NCBI RefSeq assembly: GCF_030269925.1 | Contig: NC_085128.1 | Span: forward strand, 16,370,501-16,434,500 | Length of the DNA: 64,000 nucleotides | Source of the DNA: Bombyx mori | Taxonomy: Eukaryota > Arthropoda > Insecta > Lepidoptera > Bombycidae | Direction of reading: 5' to 3' | In this document: positions 44,326 to 55,551 of the stretch, one piece after another | Layout: each line of letters opens with the position of its first letter | How positions within the stretch are numbered: position 1 is the stretch's first letter | The notes under the pieces: model-generated | Database searches by the model: none | The model's input: only the letters and a program-made list of their open reading frames with translations | What the model was told of the DNA's origin: nothing | Translations under genes and position numbers: made by a program

Positions 44326-46784
44326 TTATCCTAATTAAAATTCAATTTTAATTAGGATAAAGTTATTTGACAGAAACCAGTTTCCATCATAGAAGTTTCT
44401 AGCCGGATAGTGCCACGACGATTTATGCCAACATCGATCTATTTAAAGACCTAAAGCTAAAGTTTTGTGTTGTATCATATATGTATATCATATATGAGAT
44501 AATAAAATTATGTTGTGTACAATAAAAAATAATTTTTAATATTTATTGGTTGATGCTATTGAGACAATGAGTCTCAACAAAATCGGAATGTTTTTATTAT
44601 TTAAATTCTAATTAAAACTTATTTGGAACAAAGAGTAATCGCATTTTGTGTAGTCGTTTAGTTTTTAATTGACGTATGAATGTTTTGAATAGATGTGTGC
44701 CTGCGTAATGAGGAATGCACTCAATGTGGGACTTGAAGTACCATAGCTTTTTTTGGCGAAATTCGATTGTATATTTTAATATCATAGCGAAATTTTGAGT
44801 TCGTAAATTAAAATTTGATCGTGTAATATTCGTTATCCAAACAAAACTGAGACGTGTCGATGCGAAAGGCGTATTTTTGTACTCGAATAATAAAGAAATC
44901 CTTGCATATTCCACAAAATTAAAAAAAAAAAACATGTCAGTCTGTGTCACGTAATACATACTTATATGTGTCGAAAAATATATATTCATCTCTATCGTAA
45001 TAGGATATAAGGACAAAATACTTATGATAGTCAGTATCTGTATAGATTGGTTAGGGTTTATCGGTAAGACCAAACAGGCTGTGGGCAATAGTTTACTACC
45101 TACTGCTGTGGCTTTGGGTAATAACTAGTTGTAAATTTATTAAAACTAAATCATTATCGTGTCAAAGTTTGATACGGCAACAGAAAACACACAAACAATA
45201 ACAGTCATATTTAATCGTAAGTAATTAAGCATTTACAAGCAATAAACTTTACTGCTAATACAACACACATACATATATGTGGGCATAGGGAACTATACAT
45301 AGGTATGTGTATATAAAGTTTGTCAAATTGTCACGGGACATGTTAAAGTTATCGGTATAGAACTTTAATATTCACGATAATTTTTCAAACTAAATTTTTT
45401 TTTGTTTGTTACATTGTGGTTAAAATAGATTTACAATACAGTTTCAATGGATCGTCTGAGAATTAGTGTGTTAAAACACTTTTATTGTTCCATAAAGAAT
45501 AAATACAGCAAGATCAACTAAAACAAAACTAAAATATTTGAAAATTGAATGAAAATTACTTGAAGGGTCTAAATTTTTAATACACTTTGCTTTGCTGGAA
45601 ACTTAACCGATTTAAAATACTATGTTAAATTATGTTCTTCAGTGTGCTTATTATTTTCAATAAAAACGACATCACTAAACTACCGGATGTAAGGTCGTAA
45701 TAATTCACAAAAAAGGTATTTTGTAGGCCTCTGCTTCAAGATTCCTTAGCTTGTAATAAAACTGTAACCAGTGTCACACGTCAGAGAGTTCAAAACGTCA
45801 AAATTTTCAAAGCGTCGTTCAAAAGAGAAGCGTAAAAACGTAAGATCAAAATATTATTGTTAATTTTCCAATATGGAAACATGCAATAAAATACCTACTA
45901 TAAGTTGTTTTTATTTAGCGTCGGTGTTAGGTGTATTTTTAAGTTTTAATGTTAAAGCCCCATGTATGTATTTAGAGCACGATATTAATTCGATTGTAAA
46001 TTAAATAAAGCTATTTATCAAATTATCAAATTTTCATTAATGTCTCGATCTGATATAATTAAAATTAGTTTTACGGTTTAATTCCGCCATTGTTATTGTT
46101 ATTTTTTTCATTCGAGGTTTCGTATAAGTTGCAGTTCTCGTTGCCACAAACGACTTAGACGTCGCAAGATTCATTGGGTACACTAGGTTTAAGTTACGCG
46201 CACACAGATAAAAAAAAAACTTCTCACCGACTACTCGGCCGACGATTTGAATGCGCTAGTCTCAGAAGCTACCAATCTGATTTTGATGCCAATTCTATAA
46301 AGAACTAAAAATAAACTAACTAAGTAAACTGGCAATGCTCGAGTCTAGCCTATCTATCTTCTAGATTGTAAATAGGAGCTTGAATCATATAAAACTTCAA
46401 GATTCGTTACCGGAAATCTTGTGTAAAATCATGGTCATCCGAATGTGTCCCATTTAAGTACCTATGCTTTGGAACCCAACGGTAGATTACAAACAATGAA
46501 ACGCAGCTGTACTCGGCTACTGATATTGTTAGTTTGCCCGAGTCAATGATATGTTTATACAATTTGGCACTAACCAAAAACTATAGTAATTAAAAAATTC
46601 GCACTTGCCAGTAGCAGCAATGTATTATCTTGCATCCAATGAAAAATAATGCGGAAATAAACGACTACACAAGTGTATGTACGTAGTATATAATTGGTTA
46701 TGTTTGCATGCGAATAAACAACTTTTTTTAATCCTACCTATTCTAGAGACATTGAGGGATCATGCTAGATTCGCAAAATGAGTG

Positions 46785-46865
46785 GGTGAGCTCAAGGGAC
46801 TCTACCTAGCAAGAGCAGTGGTTCGCAGATTCTACCACCGGATCGGAATGCGACCCACTGAGGGT
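46785..46865 (+). repeat. Repeat family B fragment
   Basis: GAGCTCAAGGGACTC, CTAGCAAGAGCAGTGG and ACCACCGGATCGGAA. Confidence 0.65.
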
Positions 46866-46942
46866 TAAAACAAATAACTATTCACTCAGAAAATACTAAT
46901 GCGTACCCTAGAAAATAGTACCATTACCTCTTTTTTAATTAT

Positions 46943-47235
46943 ACTGGTGGCCCTGTGGCCTTTCCAGCTTAACAAGGACAGGTGGGCGAGCAAGGGCTCA
47001 GCCAGGACCGGTGGAATTTGCTAACAGCCACCCGAGCGCCTCCAAGGGAGACCTAACAACTCAAAAGTAGCTGTTGAATGAATCTACTACCGGATCGGAA
47101 TCGCGACTCGCTGAGAAGATCTGGGGAGAAACCCAGCGGGCTCATGGATGGGTTAGGTTGCACGTCGAACACTTTGCTGAATTAGACGATTATGCTTACC
47201 GGGTCTCTAAGCTTGCTCCTAGCTTTAGAACTGAA
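46943..47235 (+). repeat. Repeat family B' copy, inverted
   Basis: ACTGGTGGCCCTGTGGCCTT, then GAGAAGATCTGGGGAGAAAC and CGTCGAACACTTTGC. Confidence 0.65.
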
Positions 47236-47237
47236 GG

Positions 47238-47455
47238 CGTCTAACACAACCCCGCCTATTTCTGCCATGAAGCAGCAATGCGTTTCAGCTTGAAGAGTGG
47301 GGCACCCGTTGTAACTATACTGAGACCTTACAACTTATATCTCCAAGGTGGGTGGCGCATTTACGTTGTAGATGTACATGGGCTCCAGTAACCACTTAAG
47401 ACCAGGTGAACCGTGGGCTAGTCCACACATATAAGGAATAAAAAAATAAAAAAAT
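47238..47455 (+). mobile_element. Bm1-like SINE 3' half
   Basis: GCCTATTTCTGCCATGAAGC through GGCGCATTTACGTTGTAG to AAGGAATAAAAAAAT. Confidence 0.8.
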
Positions 47456-47523
47456 ACAAGTGTTATTGGATCTGATGGATCCGTAAGGACGTGATCATTG
47501 ACTATTGAAGGATATGTTAAACA

Positions 47524-47529
47524 TTTATT
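47524..47529 (-). promoter_or_regulatory. Poly(A) signal AATAAA of the UPF0728-like gene
   Basis: AATAAA on the minus strand, 39 bases past the TAG stop at 47569. Confidence 0.6.
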
Positions 47530-47568
47530 TCGGGTACAAACGTAATCTACGATATAGAATATGTATGA

Positions 47569-47841
47569 CTAGATAGTTTCCGTATCGATGCCGCAACAGT
47601 TGACGCAGTCCAAACATCCTGCAAAATTTTTGGCCTCGTATTCAAAAGGCCAATGATCCCTCGGTGTGTATTCGTTCCTTAAGAAGATCTGTTCCTGGAT
47701 GAGCCTCCAGAACCAGAGGTAACTCCGTGCTCTCTTGAACTTCGCTGACGATTCGACAACGGCTTGTACAGCGCGATTGCAGACAGGATCCGTGGTGTGC
47801 GGCATATTGAAGAGTAGGTTTTGAATGTTGCAGCGAAATAT
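47569..47841 (-). CDS. UPF0728-like exon 2
   Basis: 90 codons starting IFRCNIQNLL after TTAAACAG and ending GIDTETI before TAG. Carries the cysteine-containing tail. Confidence 0.7.
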   Translation of the reverse strand: MFRCNIQNLLFNMPHTTDPVCNRAVQAVVESSAKFKRARSYLWFWRLIQEQIFLRNEYTPRDHWPFEYEAKNFAGCLDCVNCCGIDTETI

Positions 47842-48809
47842 CTGTTTAATTATGTGATAATGCGAGATATTAGATGATGCGCGGTCACCAACAATTACGC
47901 AAATTACAGCTTTTGTGGGATTTATCTTCATTGCGACATTTTTCACTATTAAAGTCATTCCGGAACATTTGCTATCTACGTATTTCGGGATTGCGGGATG
48001 CGAACACCGGCACGGTCGCATCACCCGGTACCAATGCACCGAGCGTCTTATCCTTTAAGCCACGACGACTTCAAACTGTTTAACTTTATTCGTATCTATT
48101 TTCGGAAACTATGCCTTAACTTCGAAGTCGTCGTGGCCTAAGCGATAAGACGTCCGGTGCATTCGTGTTGAGCGATGCACCGGTGTTCGAATCTCAGGCG
48201 GGTACCAATTTTTCTAATGAAATACGTACTCAACAAATGTTCACGATTGACTTCCACGGTGAGGGAATAACATCGCGTAATAAAAAAATCAAACCCGCAA
48301 AATTATAATTTGCGTAATTACTGGTGGTAGGATCTCTTGAGAGTCCGCGCGGATAGGTACCACCACCCTGCCTATTTCTGTCGTAAAGCAGTAATGCGTT
48401 TCGGTTTGAAGGGTGGGGCAGCCGTTGTAACTATACTGAGACCCTTAGAACTTATATCTCAAGGTGGGTGGCGCATTTACATTGTAGATGTCTATGGGCT
48501 CCAGTAACCACTTAACACCAGGTCTGCTGTGAGCTCGTCCACCCACCTAAGCAATGAAAAAAAACCTCTTATACTTACATATGTACTTAATTTTGTTACA
48601 ATACAGTTAAAATAAATGGGAATTAAATTCATGTTTACCTCATGACCGCACATTTCAAGGACACAATAATTTATATATTCCACAGGAACCAAGTCCACCC
48701 TGAAGCCGAGCTTCTGTAAGCGATCTGTTCGGAAATATACTTTATAATTGTGTGGTGCGTTATATTGATAACTGTATAGATGCTGCCTGAATATTATAGC
48801 GGAAAACAT
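47569..48809 (-). CDS. UPF0728 (C10orf53)-like small protein, two exons
   Basis: Exon 1 48809-48639 and exon 2 47841-47569 join in phase 0 (donor GAG/GTAAAC, acceptor TTAAACAG) into 147 residues. FRTDRLQKLGFRV, YCVLEMCGHE and IFRCNIQNLLF, TDPVCNRAVQAVVE align in order with the short UPF0728 family (human C10orf53, about 93 residues), whose function is unknown. The part after about residue 95 is an extra C-terminal tail ending in a cysteine cluster (CLDCVNCCGID). ATG 48809 is the first in-frame Met, but the frame stays open for about 25 codons upstream, so another 5' exon is possible. The family match is from memory and needs a profile search. Confidence 0.7.
47889..48074 (-). mobile_element. 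Old Bm1-like SINE 5' part, inverted
   Basis: Reverse head (GCGTCTTATCCTTTAAGCC, ACGACGACTTC) and part of the body, strongly diverged. Lies in the intron of the UPF0728-like gene. Confidence 0.7.
48124..48570 (+). mobile_element. Bm1-like SINE, full length
   Basis: Head TCGTCGTGGCCTAAGCG and a box B that has lost bases (GTGTTCGAATCTC); complete body and A-rich tail. Antisense to the UPF0728-like gene, in its intron. Confidence 0.87.
48639..48809 (-). CDS. UPF0728-like exon 1
   Basis: 57 codons starting MFSAIIFRQHLY and ending CGHE at a GTAAAC donor. Confidence 0.68.
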
Positions 48810-49303
48810 ATAGGACACTTCAGTGCTTAAAGCCGCACAGACCCACGCTCTTGGCTCGTCTGATCGACAATAGTCATCGACAAGACCAAATTACACCCAA
48901 GCCGTTTAATTATAAAGTCTATTCTGGTTTGCGAACGAGAAGGCGTGATTACTTCTCGAATGAACTAGGAAGACTCCAGAAGATTCCATTGGCACCAACA
49001 GTGCGCTACTAAAATTACTGGCTCCACAACTAATAATGAGATTTTGTATAAGTTTGGTTGCCGATTCGCTGGTCGATATTTGATTTGACTTTAATCCGAT
49101 CGCTATCACACACATCAAAGGATCAACCGCTAGGCCGATCTTAAGATTTCCTGAACGTTTAATCGTAAACGGCTCAGCCGCTTCGGAGTTCAAAAGGAAC
49201 AAATATATTGACTTTATAGTTATGTTACTAATACCTATGTTAAAATAAAAATTGCATTTTCATAACAAAAATGTATCGCTGTGAACTGTCGAGCTTAAAG
49301 TGC

Positions 49304-49460
49304 TTAGTGCGAGTTTTTTAACGTTATCGATAGCGTAAAAGTTATCTCAAATTTGTATGGAGTTGGAACGTTTGTCTACGTTTGCCGCTGGGATCGCTGT
49401 TCCAACTGCATACAAGAGTTAACTTTTACGCTATCGATAACGTTAAAAAACTCGCACTAA
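49304..49460. mobile_element. 157-bp MITE with long terminal inverted repeats
   Basis: Starts TTAGTGCGAGTTTTTTAACG and ends CGTTAAAAAACTCGCACTAA; the inverted match continues through ATCGATAGCGTAAAAGTTA and beyond, so most of the element folds back on itself. Superfamily not determined. Confidence 0.88.
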
Positions 49461-49506
49461 CCACACAGCGTGCTGAATACAGCTGCAGTGCAGGGGAGTA
49501 TATCAC

Positions 49507-49748
49507 GCGATGGTAGGACGTCTTGTGAGTCCGCACAGGTAGGTACCACCAGCCTGCCTATTTCTGCCGTGAAACAGTAATGCGTGTCTGTTTGAAGGGT
49601 GGGGCACCCGTTGTACTGTAAATATGAGACCTTAGTAGAACTATTATCTAAAGGTGGATAGCGGCATTTACGTAGAAGATATCTATGGGCTCCGGTAACC
49701 ACTTAACACCATGTGGGCCGTGAGATGATCCACCCACCTAAAAAAAAA
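49507..49748 (+). mobile_element. Bm1-like SINE
   Basis: GATGGTAGGACGTCTTGTG to GGTAACCACTTAACACC and an A-rich end; no tRNA head. Confidence 0.8.
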
Positions 49749-50705
49749 GACTACTTTTATATATCAACAATACTGAACCTAAAGATCTAGAGGAAGAATT
49801 CAAGTTTTACCTCTGAGTCCTTTCAATTTCTGCGGCTTATGAACAGTGGTGTGAAATGAATTACAAGGCCCATAATAAACTTGAACGTAATTAAATGACA
49901 TTTTATTGAGTACACTTAGCACAGCTCTTTCATTTTACTCGACATAATATGATGATAATTTTGATATAAATATACAGAAATTGATTAAAAATTACTTATA
50001 GAGGCATCAAAAATTTACAGGGATTTGAGTTTTGACAATATCATTTTTGACAGCTAACACAAATGTATTTTTGATAAAGAGTATAACAATGAAATATGGG
50101 TATGGTAAATAATTGTTTGAGTTGATCGCGATTTTAAATCAGTGATCAGTGATGCTCACTCGCCGCTTGAACATAAAGCTGAAAATCGCAGATCATTGTG
50201 CTTCTAAGATGGTATTGATTTGTGAATTACCCAATATCGGCCTATGGCAAATTTCTAAAACAACTAGAATCTACTATTAAAACATTTAATAGGACATGCG
50301 TACCTATCTTGAGTTATCAATTTTTTTTCAACCTTTAGGACCCAATTGACACGTATTATAACGGGTATAATTCTACGTCATAAGCATCCCGGGAGCAACT
50401 CAAACATTTGCCGCACTAGTAACATTTTTAATGACGCCCTTGTGAGCAGCGTTGCCATTTCTGTGGATTTTACTCGAGGATACATTAAAAAAAAAAACTA
50501 TTCGGCCTAAAGTACGAGAAACCAACGAACAAATCCTATTAACTCCTCTCCTTACTTATTACTAAGCATCAATTAAAATCGTTTCATTACGTGTCGTTGC
50601 ATTCGTCAGATAATAATATTCACTGCACGTGACTTAGACGTATTGTAGAGAACATAACGATTCAGAGACATAAACCCTTTTCACAAGATTCTTCTCATAT
50701 CTTGT

Positions 50706-50860
50706 CTGACTCGGTGGCGCAATAGTTAGCACCCCTGATTGTCGCGCCGAGGGTCGTGAGTTCGATTCCCAATTTGGGCAAGCATTAGTGAACTGATTTG
50801 TTTGCTATTCGTCTGGGTGTTTATTCTTGATATATTTAAACGTATATGTATGTCTGATAG
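50706..50860 (+). mobile_element. Second tRNA-derived SINE type
   Basis: Head with a box A-like GGTGGCGCAATAGTTAGC and box B-like GAGTTCGATTCCC, different from SINE A, followed by an unrelated body (GTCTGGGTGTTTATTC). Confidence 0.65.
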
Positions 50861-50867
50861 ATGCTTT

Positions 50868-51085
50868 TAGGTAGGTACCCCAAGCACCGGTCATCGTTCT
50901 CGTCGAACACGTCGCTTGCGACGAAGGGCTCTGCGAGTAAACTAACCCACAGACACAGCACACTGAGTTTCTCGTCAGATCTTCTCAGTGGGTCGCGTTT
51001 CCTATCTGGTGGTAGATTCGGCGAAGCACGGCTTTTGCTAGGGTTCGTGTTAGCCACATCGTCAGGCTTGACCCCGTGATCTCGG
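50868..51085 (-). repeat. Repeat family B copy
   Basis: CACACTGAGTTTCTCGTCAG, CTCAGTGGGTCGCG and GATTCGGCGAAGCACGG. Confidence 0.7.
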
Positions 51086-51430
51086 CGACACATCTATTTC
51101 ATATTTCTTCTATTCATTAATTTTAATTCTTTAATTTATCACTTATGAACTAATAAAAATATCAAATTACTAATACAGTCCACTTTCATTCACCACAACG
51201 CAACAACGTCTCATCTGATGGTGATGGTGAGTGGTTATCGTCGTTTGTGGTCAAGCTCGTCAGGAAGGCGGCAGTCCTAGCCACCTCGATTCATTCAATC
51301 TCCGGATTGAACATTAATGTTGCGAACTAATAAAAACGTCAAGACAATATTAATATATTGCTAAATGTATTCCTCACCTTTGCTCGAATTTATTGTAAGG
51401 GGCATTTTTAGCATCCAACTATTTGTCGAT

Positions 51431-51567
51431 CTTTTTTATTGCTTAGATGGGTGGACGAGCTCACAGTCCACCTGATGTTAGGTGGTTATCGGAGCCCATA
51501 GACATCTACAACGTAAATGCGCCACCCAGCTTAAGATATACGTTCTAAGGTCTCAAGTATAGTTAGA
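51431..51567 (-). mobile_element. Bm1-like SINE 3' fragment, inverted
   Basis: TTATTGCTTAGATGGGTGG through AATGCGCCACCCAGC to GGTCTCAAGTATAGTTAG. Confidence 0.8.
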
Positions 51568-51857
51568 GCAAAATAATACTTCTTTAATTAAATTTAAACT
51601 ACAAATCGTATAATACAATCTTTATCTACTAAAAATTTTGTTTATTTTGTAATAAAATTTACATTTAAATGTTATTTCAAGTGTGTTTTAATTTTTCAAT
51701 TTCTTTTATATTATATTCAAGTATTTGATTTACTTGTAAAAGTACAAATAGTCGCTTTAGATAAGCTAGTTTATACGCTTTATCAGTCAATACGACTGTA
51801 CCCGACAATTGACGGCATAACAGGTTTTATAATGGACCTTGATCTCACACGCGAAAC

Positions 51858-51896
51858 TATTTAATACGCTACATCAATATCAGTACTTTCAGTCTG
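51858..51896 (+). promoter_or_regulatory. Candidate P450 core promoter (TATA + Inr)
   Basis: TATTTAATA at 51858 and an arthropod initiator TTCAGTC at 51888 are about 31 bases apart, the normal TATA-to-start spacing. The implied 5' UTR is only 27 bases. Confidence 0.5.
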
Positions 51897-51917
51897 AGCT
51901 CACACGTCCTCGACACC

Positions 51918-53274
51918 ATGTTGCTCTTAGCTTTGTTGTTAATATTTAGTATTGTAATTTATTTATACACGACACGAAATCATAATTACTGGGCGAAGAG
52001 GGGAGTACGTCATGATCCACCGGTACCGTTCTTCGGAAACCATTTTCGCAACGTCTTCGGTCTTAAAAGTATAATTGAATTGTCGGTTGAGCTTTACAAT
52101 AAGTATCCAAATGAAAAAGTCGTGGGCTACTACAGAGGCACCGAGCCGGAACTCATAGTGAGAGACTTAGATATCGCTAAAAATATATTAATCGGTGATT
52201 TCGTGTATTTCCACCATCGTGGCTTGGGAAGGAATACAGATCTAGAACCCTTACTGCGGAACTTATTTCACGTCGATGGAGATGCATGGAAACTATTGCG
52301 AAAGAGATTGACGCCTGCTTTCACGACCGCTAAACTTAAAGCCATGTTCCCCCTGGTCATTAACTGCGCCGAGAAGATGAAGAGCGTAGCCGGTGAGTAC
52401 GCTGGACGAGGAGGAGAGTGTGACGTCAGGGAGCTGATGGCGCGGTTCTCTACAGAGTTCATAGGCGCTTGTGGATTTGGAATCCAAATGGATACCATCA
52501 ACAATGAATGTTCGCTGTTTAGAGAATTAGGAAGATTAATTTTCACGCGACAGGGTTTGAGTTTAGTAGCTATTGGCCTGTGGGATCTGTTACCGGAGCT
52601 GAGGAAATACTTGCGCCTGCCAAGTAGCTCGGTTGAAGCCACTATTACGGAGATTTATGAAAAAATTCGGGATCAGAGGAACGGGAAGCCTTGCGGTAGA
52701 AACGACTTCGTTGACCTGCTTCTGGAATTGAAACAGAAAGGGGTCATTGAAGGAGAATCTATAGACAGATTCAACGTTGACGGCACCCCTGTTCAGGTGC
52801 AACTTGAAATGGATACTAAATGTATTGTGGCTCAGATGTTTGTGTTTTTTGCGGCTGGATTTGAGACTTCTTCGTCGGCGACCAGCTACACTTTACACCA
52901 ACTCGCCTTCCACCAGGAAATACAAAAAGAAATTCAATGCGAAATAGACGAGGTATTATCGAGGCATGATAACAAATTGTGTTATGATGCCATATTGGAG
53001 ATGCCATTGTTAACAATGGCATTTAAAGAGGCGTTGAGAATGTTCCCGTCCCTTGGAAACTTGCATAGAGTTTGCACAAGATCATATACTATACCAGAAT
53101 TAGGTATTACCATAGATCCTGGCGTGAGAATCATAATTCCCGCGCAAGCTATACAGAACGACGCGAAATACTTCGACGATCCCAGCGAATTTCGTCCGAA
53201 GCGGTTCGCTAAAGATTCGGAGATTAAAAAGTTTTCGTTTTTACCATTCGGAGCTGGACCTAGGAACTGTATAG
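51918..53274 (+). CDS. P450 exon 1
   Basis: 452 codons plus one base; ends ..RNCI and G before GTGGGT. Holds the anchor, I-helix, ExxR and heme Cys. ATG context ACACCATGT is favourable. Confidence 0.94.
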
Positions 53275-54196
53275 GTGGGTACCTTCTATAAGTTATGTAT
53301 TATTTTTTTAAGAAACTTATGGTCTGCGTCATTTTCCGATGGGACAAGCCATCATACTAACCGCCCTACTATCCTGAGATTATGTATTTATCTTCAATGC
53401 GCTGTATGATTTCGTTTTATACAAATGGTTCAGGAATTAACACCGCGACCTAATTAGTGAGTTTCTCTACCTGACGTAAACGTAGCGTATCGAGTGACGC
53501 GGCTGTAACAGGGTTCAACTACCGCTGGCAAAAAATATGGCCTCATATGTTCTTGTAAGTTTACGACGAAGTGAAGATCTTCTGCCGAGCGGGAAATCTT
53601 TTTCAGTAGACCGACCGTCCAAATGTTGTTGTTCGGAACTTGTATATATGCAAGCTTATCTTAAAAACGTCGTAAGCGAGATTCAGGCATCTGTCAAATA
53701 TTTTGTGTTTTGTTGTTGTTGTCTCTATTGTGTGTTCCGACTTTGGAATGAACTCCCCTACACGGTTTTTCCCGAGCGCTATGACATATCCTTCAAACGA
53801 GGTCTGTGGAGAGTACTTAACGGTAGGCAGCGGCTTGGCTCTGCATCTGGCATTTCTGATGTCCATGGGCGACGGTAACCACTCACCATCAGGTGGGCCG
53901 TATGCTCGTTTGCCTACGAGGGCAATAAAAAAAATACACACCTTAAGACTGTGATCTCATTACTCAAAGTGAGCGTCGACATTCTATACCTACAAATAAT
54001 TATAAACTGGTATTTCTATACTTCAGGCGCTCGTCTAGGTGAAATGCAGTCATTGGCGGGACTGGCGGCCATCTTGCACAAATTCTCAGTGGAACCAGCT
54101 CCCAGCACAGTTCGTAAACTAAGAGTCAAGCACACGCAAAATGTAGTCCAAGGAGTCGAAGGAGGTCTACCGTTGTTGATTAAAGAAAGAAAGTGA
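51918..54196 (+). CDS. Cytochrome P450, CYP6-like (CYP3 clan), complete
   Basis: Exons 51918-53274 and 54027-54196 (phase 1 intron inside the Gly after the heme Cys) give 508 residues, normal for a microsomal P450. These ER-anchored monooxygenases commonly oxidise plant toxins and insecticides in moths. Visible are an N-terminal anchor (MLLLALLLIFSIVIYL), the proline hinge PPVPFFGN, the I-helix AAGFETSS near 312-319, the ExxR pair Glu371/Arg374 (KEALRMFP), FRPKRF, and the heme loop FLPFGAGPRNCIG with Cys451. The overall sequence, including YNKYPNEKVVGYYRG and LFHVDGDAWKLLRKRLTPAF, is CYP6-like, perhaps CYP6AE; the subfamily is not certain. No disabling change was seen. Confidence 0.93.
53570..53715 (+). 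repeat. Repeat family I copy
   Basis: GAAGATCTTCTGCCGAGCGG, GAACTTGTATATATGCAAGC and GAGATTCAGGCATCTGTCAA. Confidence 0.6.
53733..53936 (+). repeat. LINE family C 3' end
   Basis: Reads LWNELPYTVFPERYDISFKR and GLWRVLNGRQRLGS in frame, then the CCATCAGGTGGGCCGTATGC tail and poly-A. Confidence 0.78.
54027..54196 (+). CDS. P450 exon 2 (C-terminus)
   Basis: Acceptor ACTTCAG. Encodes ARLGEMQSLAGLAAILHKF, the L-helix after the heme Cys, and ends GGLPLLIKERK with TGA. Confidence 0.92.
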
Positions 54197-54212
54197 TTAT
54201 GAAAAGAACAGA

Positions 54213-54218
54213 ATTAAA
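54213..54218 (+). promoter_or_regulatory. Possible poly(A) signal ATTAAA of P450
   Basis: ATTAAA variant 17 bases after the stop; weak but the only close candidate. Confidence 0.35.
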
Positions 54219-54543
54219 ATAATTATGACCCCAGTGCGAGTATTATTAATGTAACTTGTGGGCATATTTATCTGGTGTGGTATCTATGCGTGTGACGTGG
54301 TTAGACGTGTTCATTACTGATAGATGGAGTATTGTGAGCTCGCAGGGGTAGGTATCACCATCTAGCTTGTTTCTGTCACAAAGCCCTCAAGCGTACCAGG
54401 TCTAGTGCGAAAACAAATATATTCGTCACACCGCAACAGTATCTAATACAAAACGTGTAGAAATTTTGTGTCTGTTTGACTTCCTATACCTACTTTGTTT
54501 TTGTCGATTTTGACGTCTTCTTTCCATAATTATATATTCATTT

Positions 54544-54985
54544 AGTCGTCGTGGCCTAAAGGATAAGACGTCCGGTGCATTCGTGTTGAGCGATACACCG
54601 GTGTTCGAATCTAACAGGCGGGTACCAATTTTTCTAATGAAATATGTACTCAACAAATGTTCACGATTGACTTCCACGGTGAAGGTATAACATCGTGTAA
54701 TAAAAATCAAACCCGCAAAATTAAAATTTGCTTAATTACTGGTGGTAGGACCTCTTGAGAGTCCGCGCGGGTAGGTAACACCACCCTGCTCATTTCTGCC
54801 GTGAAGCAGTAGTGCGTTTCGGTTTGAAGGATTGGGCAGCCGTTGTAACTATACCTGAGACCTTAGAACTTATGTCTCAAGGTGGGTGGCGCATTTACGT
54901 TGTAGATGTCTATGGGCTCCAGTAATCAACATTAACAATAGGTGGGTTGTGAGCTCGTCCACCTATCTAATCAATAAAAAAAAAT
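54544..54985 (+). mobile_element. Bm1-like SINE, full length
   Basis: Head GTCGTGGCCTAAAGGATAAG with mutated box B (GTGTTCGAATCTA), body and AATAAAAAAAA end. Confidence 0.87.
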
Positions 54986-55295
54986 TGCATATTTATAATC
55001 GTAAAAAAGAATTTATCCATATCCCACAATAAAGTAATTTGATCAATATAGGAACATACTTCAACATATATTGAGTATAGTAATAAATCTATAATCATTT
55101 GTTGATTTTAGAGACTAGCAATTTTTCCTCATTACATGTGATCTAATGGAGAACGGTCATTAAAGCAATTACATCGGTTCGCAATCGTACTATTGTGTGT
55201 AAATCGAGTGAAATTTGATGTGATAACATCGATAAGTTCAATTGCAGCTATTATACATATAAATTAGTCTAGATCTATTCTATTAAGTAGTAATA

Positions 55296-55551
55296 CGGCC
55301 GTCTGGTGTAGTGGTACACACGGGGGTCGCGGGTTCGAATCCCGCCAAGGGAAGTTATTTGTATGATAATAAATATAAATGTCTTTTCCGGGGTTATGGA
55401 TGTCTATTAAATATATGTATGTGTATAATAAAAATCTTACATTTATATCCGTTATCTGGTACCTGTAACACAAGTTCTTTACGAACTTATCACGGGACCA
55501 GTTAACGTGGCGTGATTGTTAGTAAATATTTATTTATTTATTATATCCTTA
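55296..55551 (+). mobile_element. tRNA-derived SINE, third type
   Basis: Head GGTGTAGTGGTACACACGGG with a near-perfect box B GGGTTCGAATCCCGCC, then an unrelated body with GTGTATAATAAAAATCTTAC and a TTTATTTATTTATTA end. A body and tail follow directly and no acceptor stem forms, so it is not a tRNA gene. Confidence 0.7.

Larger units (their letters stand above)
41760..47523. other. Spacer between Sec24 and the UPF0728-like gene
   Basis: Repeat pieces at 42490-42590, 43053-43450, 43611-43718, 43990-44325, 46785-46865, 46943-47235 and 47238-47455. Between 44330 and 46780 I see AT-rich DNA with no supportable gene. Confidence 0.6.
49203..51857. other. Spacer upstream of the P450 gene
   Basis: Contains a MITE (49304-49460), SINEs (49507-49748, 50706-50860, 51431-51567) and a family B copy (50868-51085). 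49750-50700 and 51090-51430 show nothing I can name. Confidence 0.6.
53275..54026. other. P450 intron
   Basis: 752 bases; distal half is a family I fragment (53570-53715) joined to a LINE C 3' end (53733-53936). Confidence 0.75.

Noticed and set aside
44612..45088. 158-codon minus-strand ORF
   Set aside because: AT-rich, no domain or splice partners seen, and codon use looks like spacer DNA. It might be an old pseudogene, but I cannot support a gene.
48906..49202. 98-codon minus-strand ORF upstream of the UPF0728-like gene
   Set aside because: Starts at a non-ATG codon, and no family was recognised. Could be a broken gene or repeat piece; not annotated.
55296..55360. Possible tRNA gene (good box B)
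   Set aside because: No acceptor stem forms and a SINE body follows directly, so it is a tRNA-derived SINE head.
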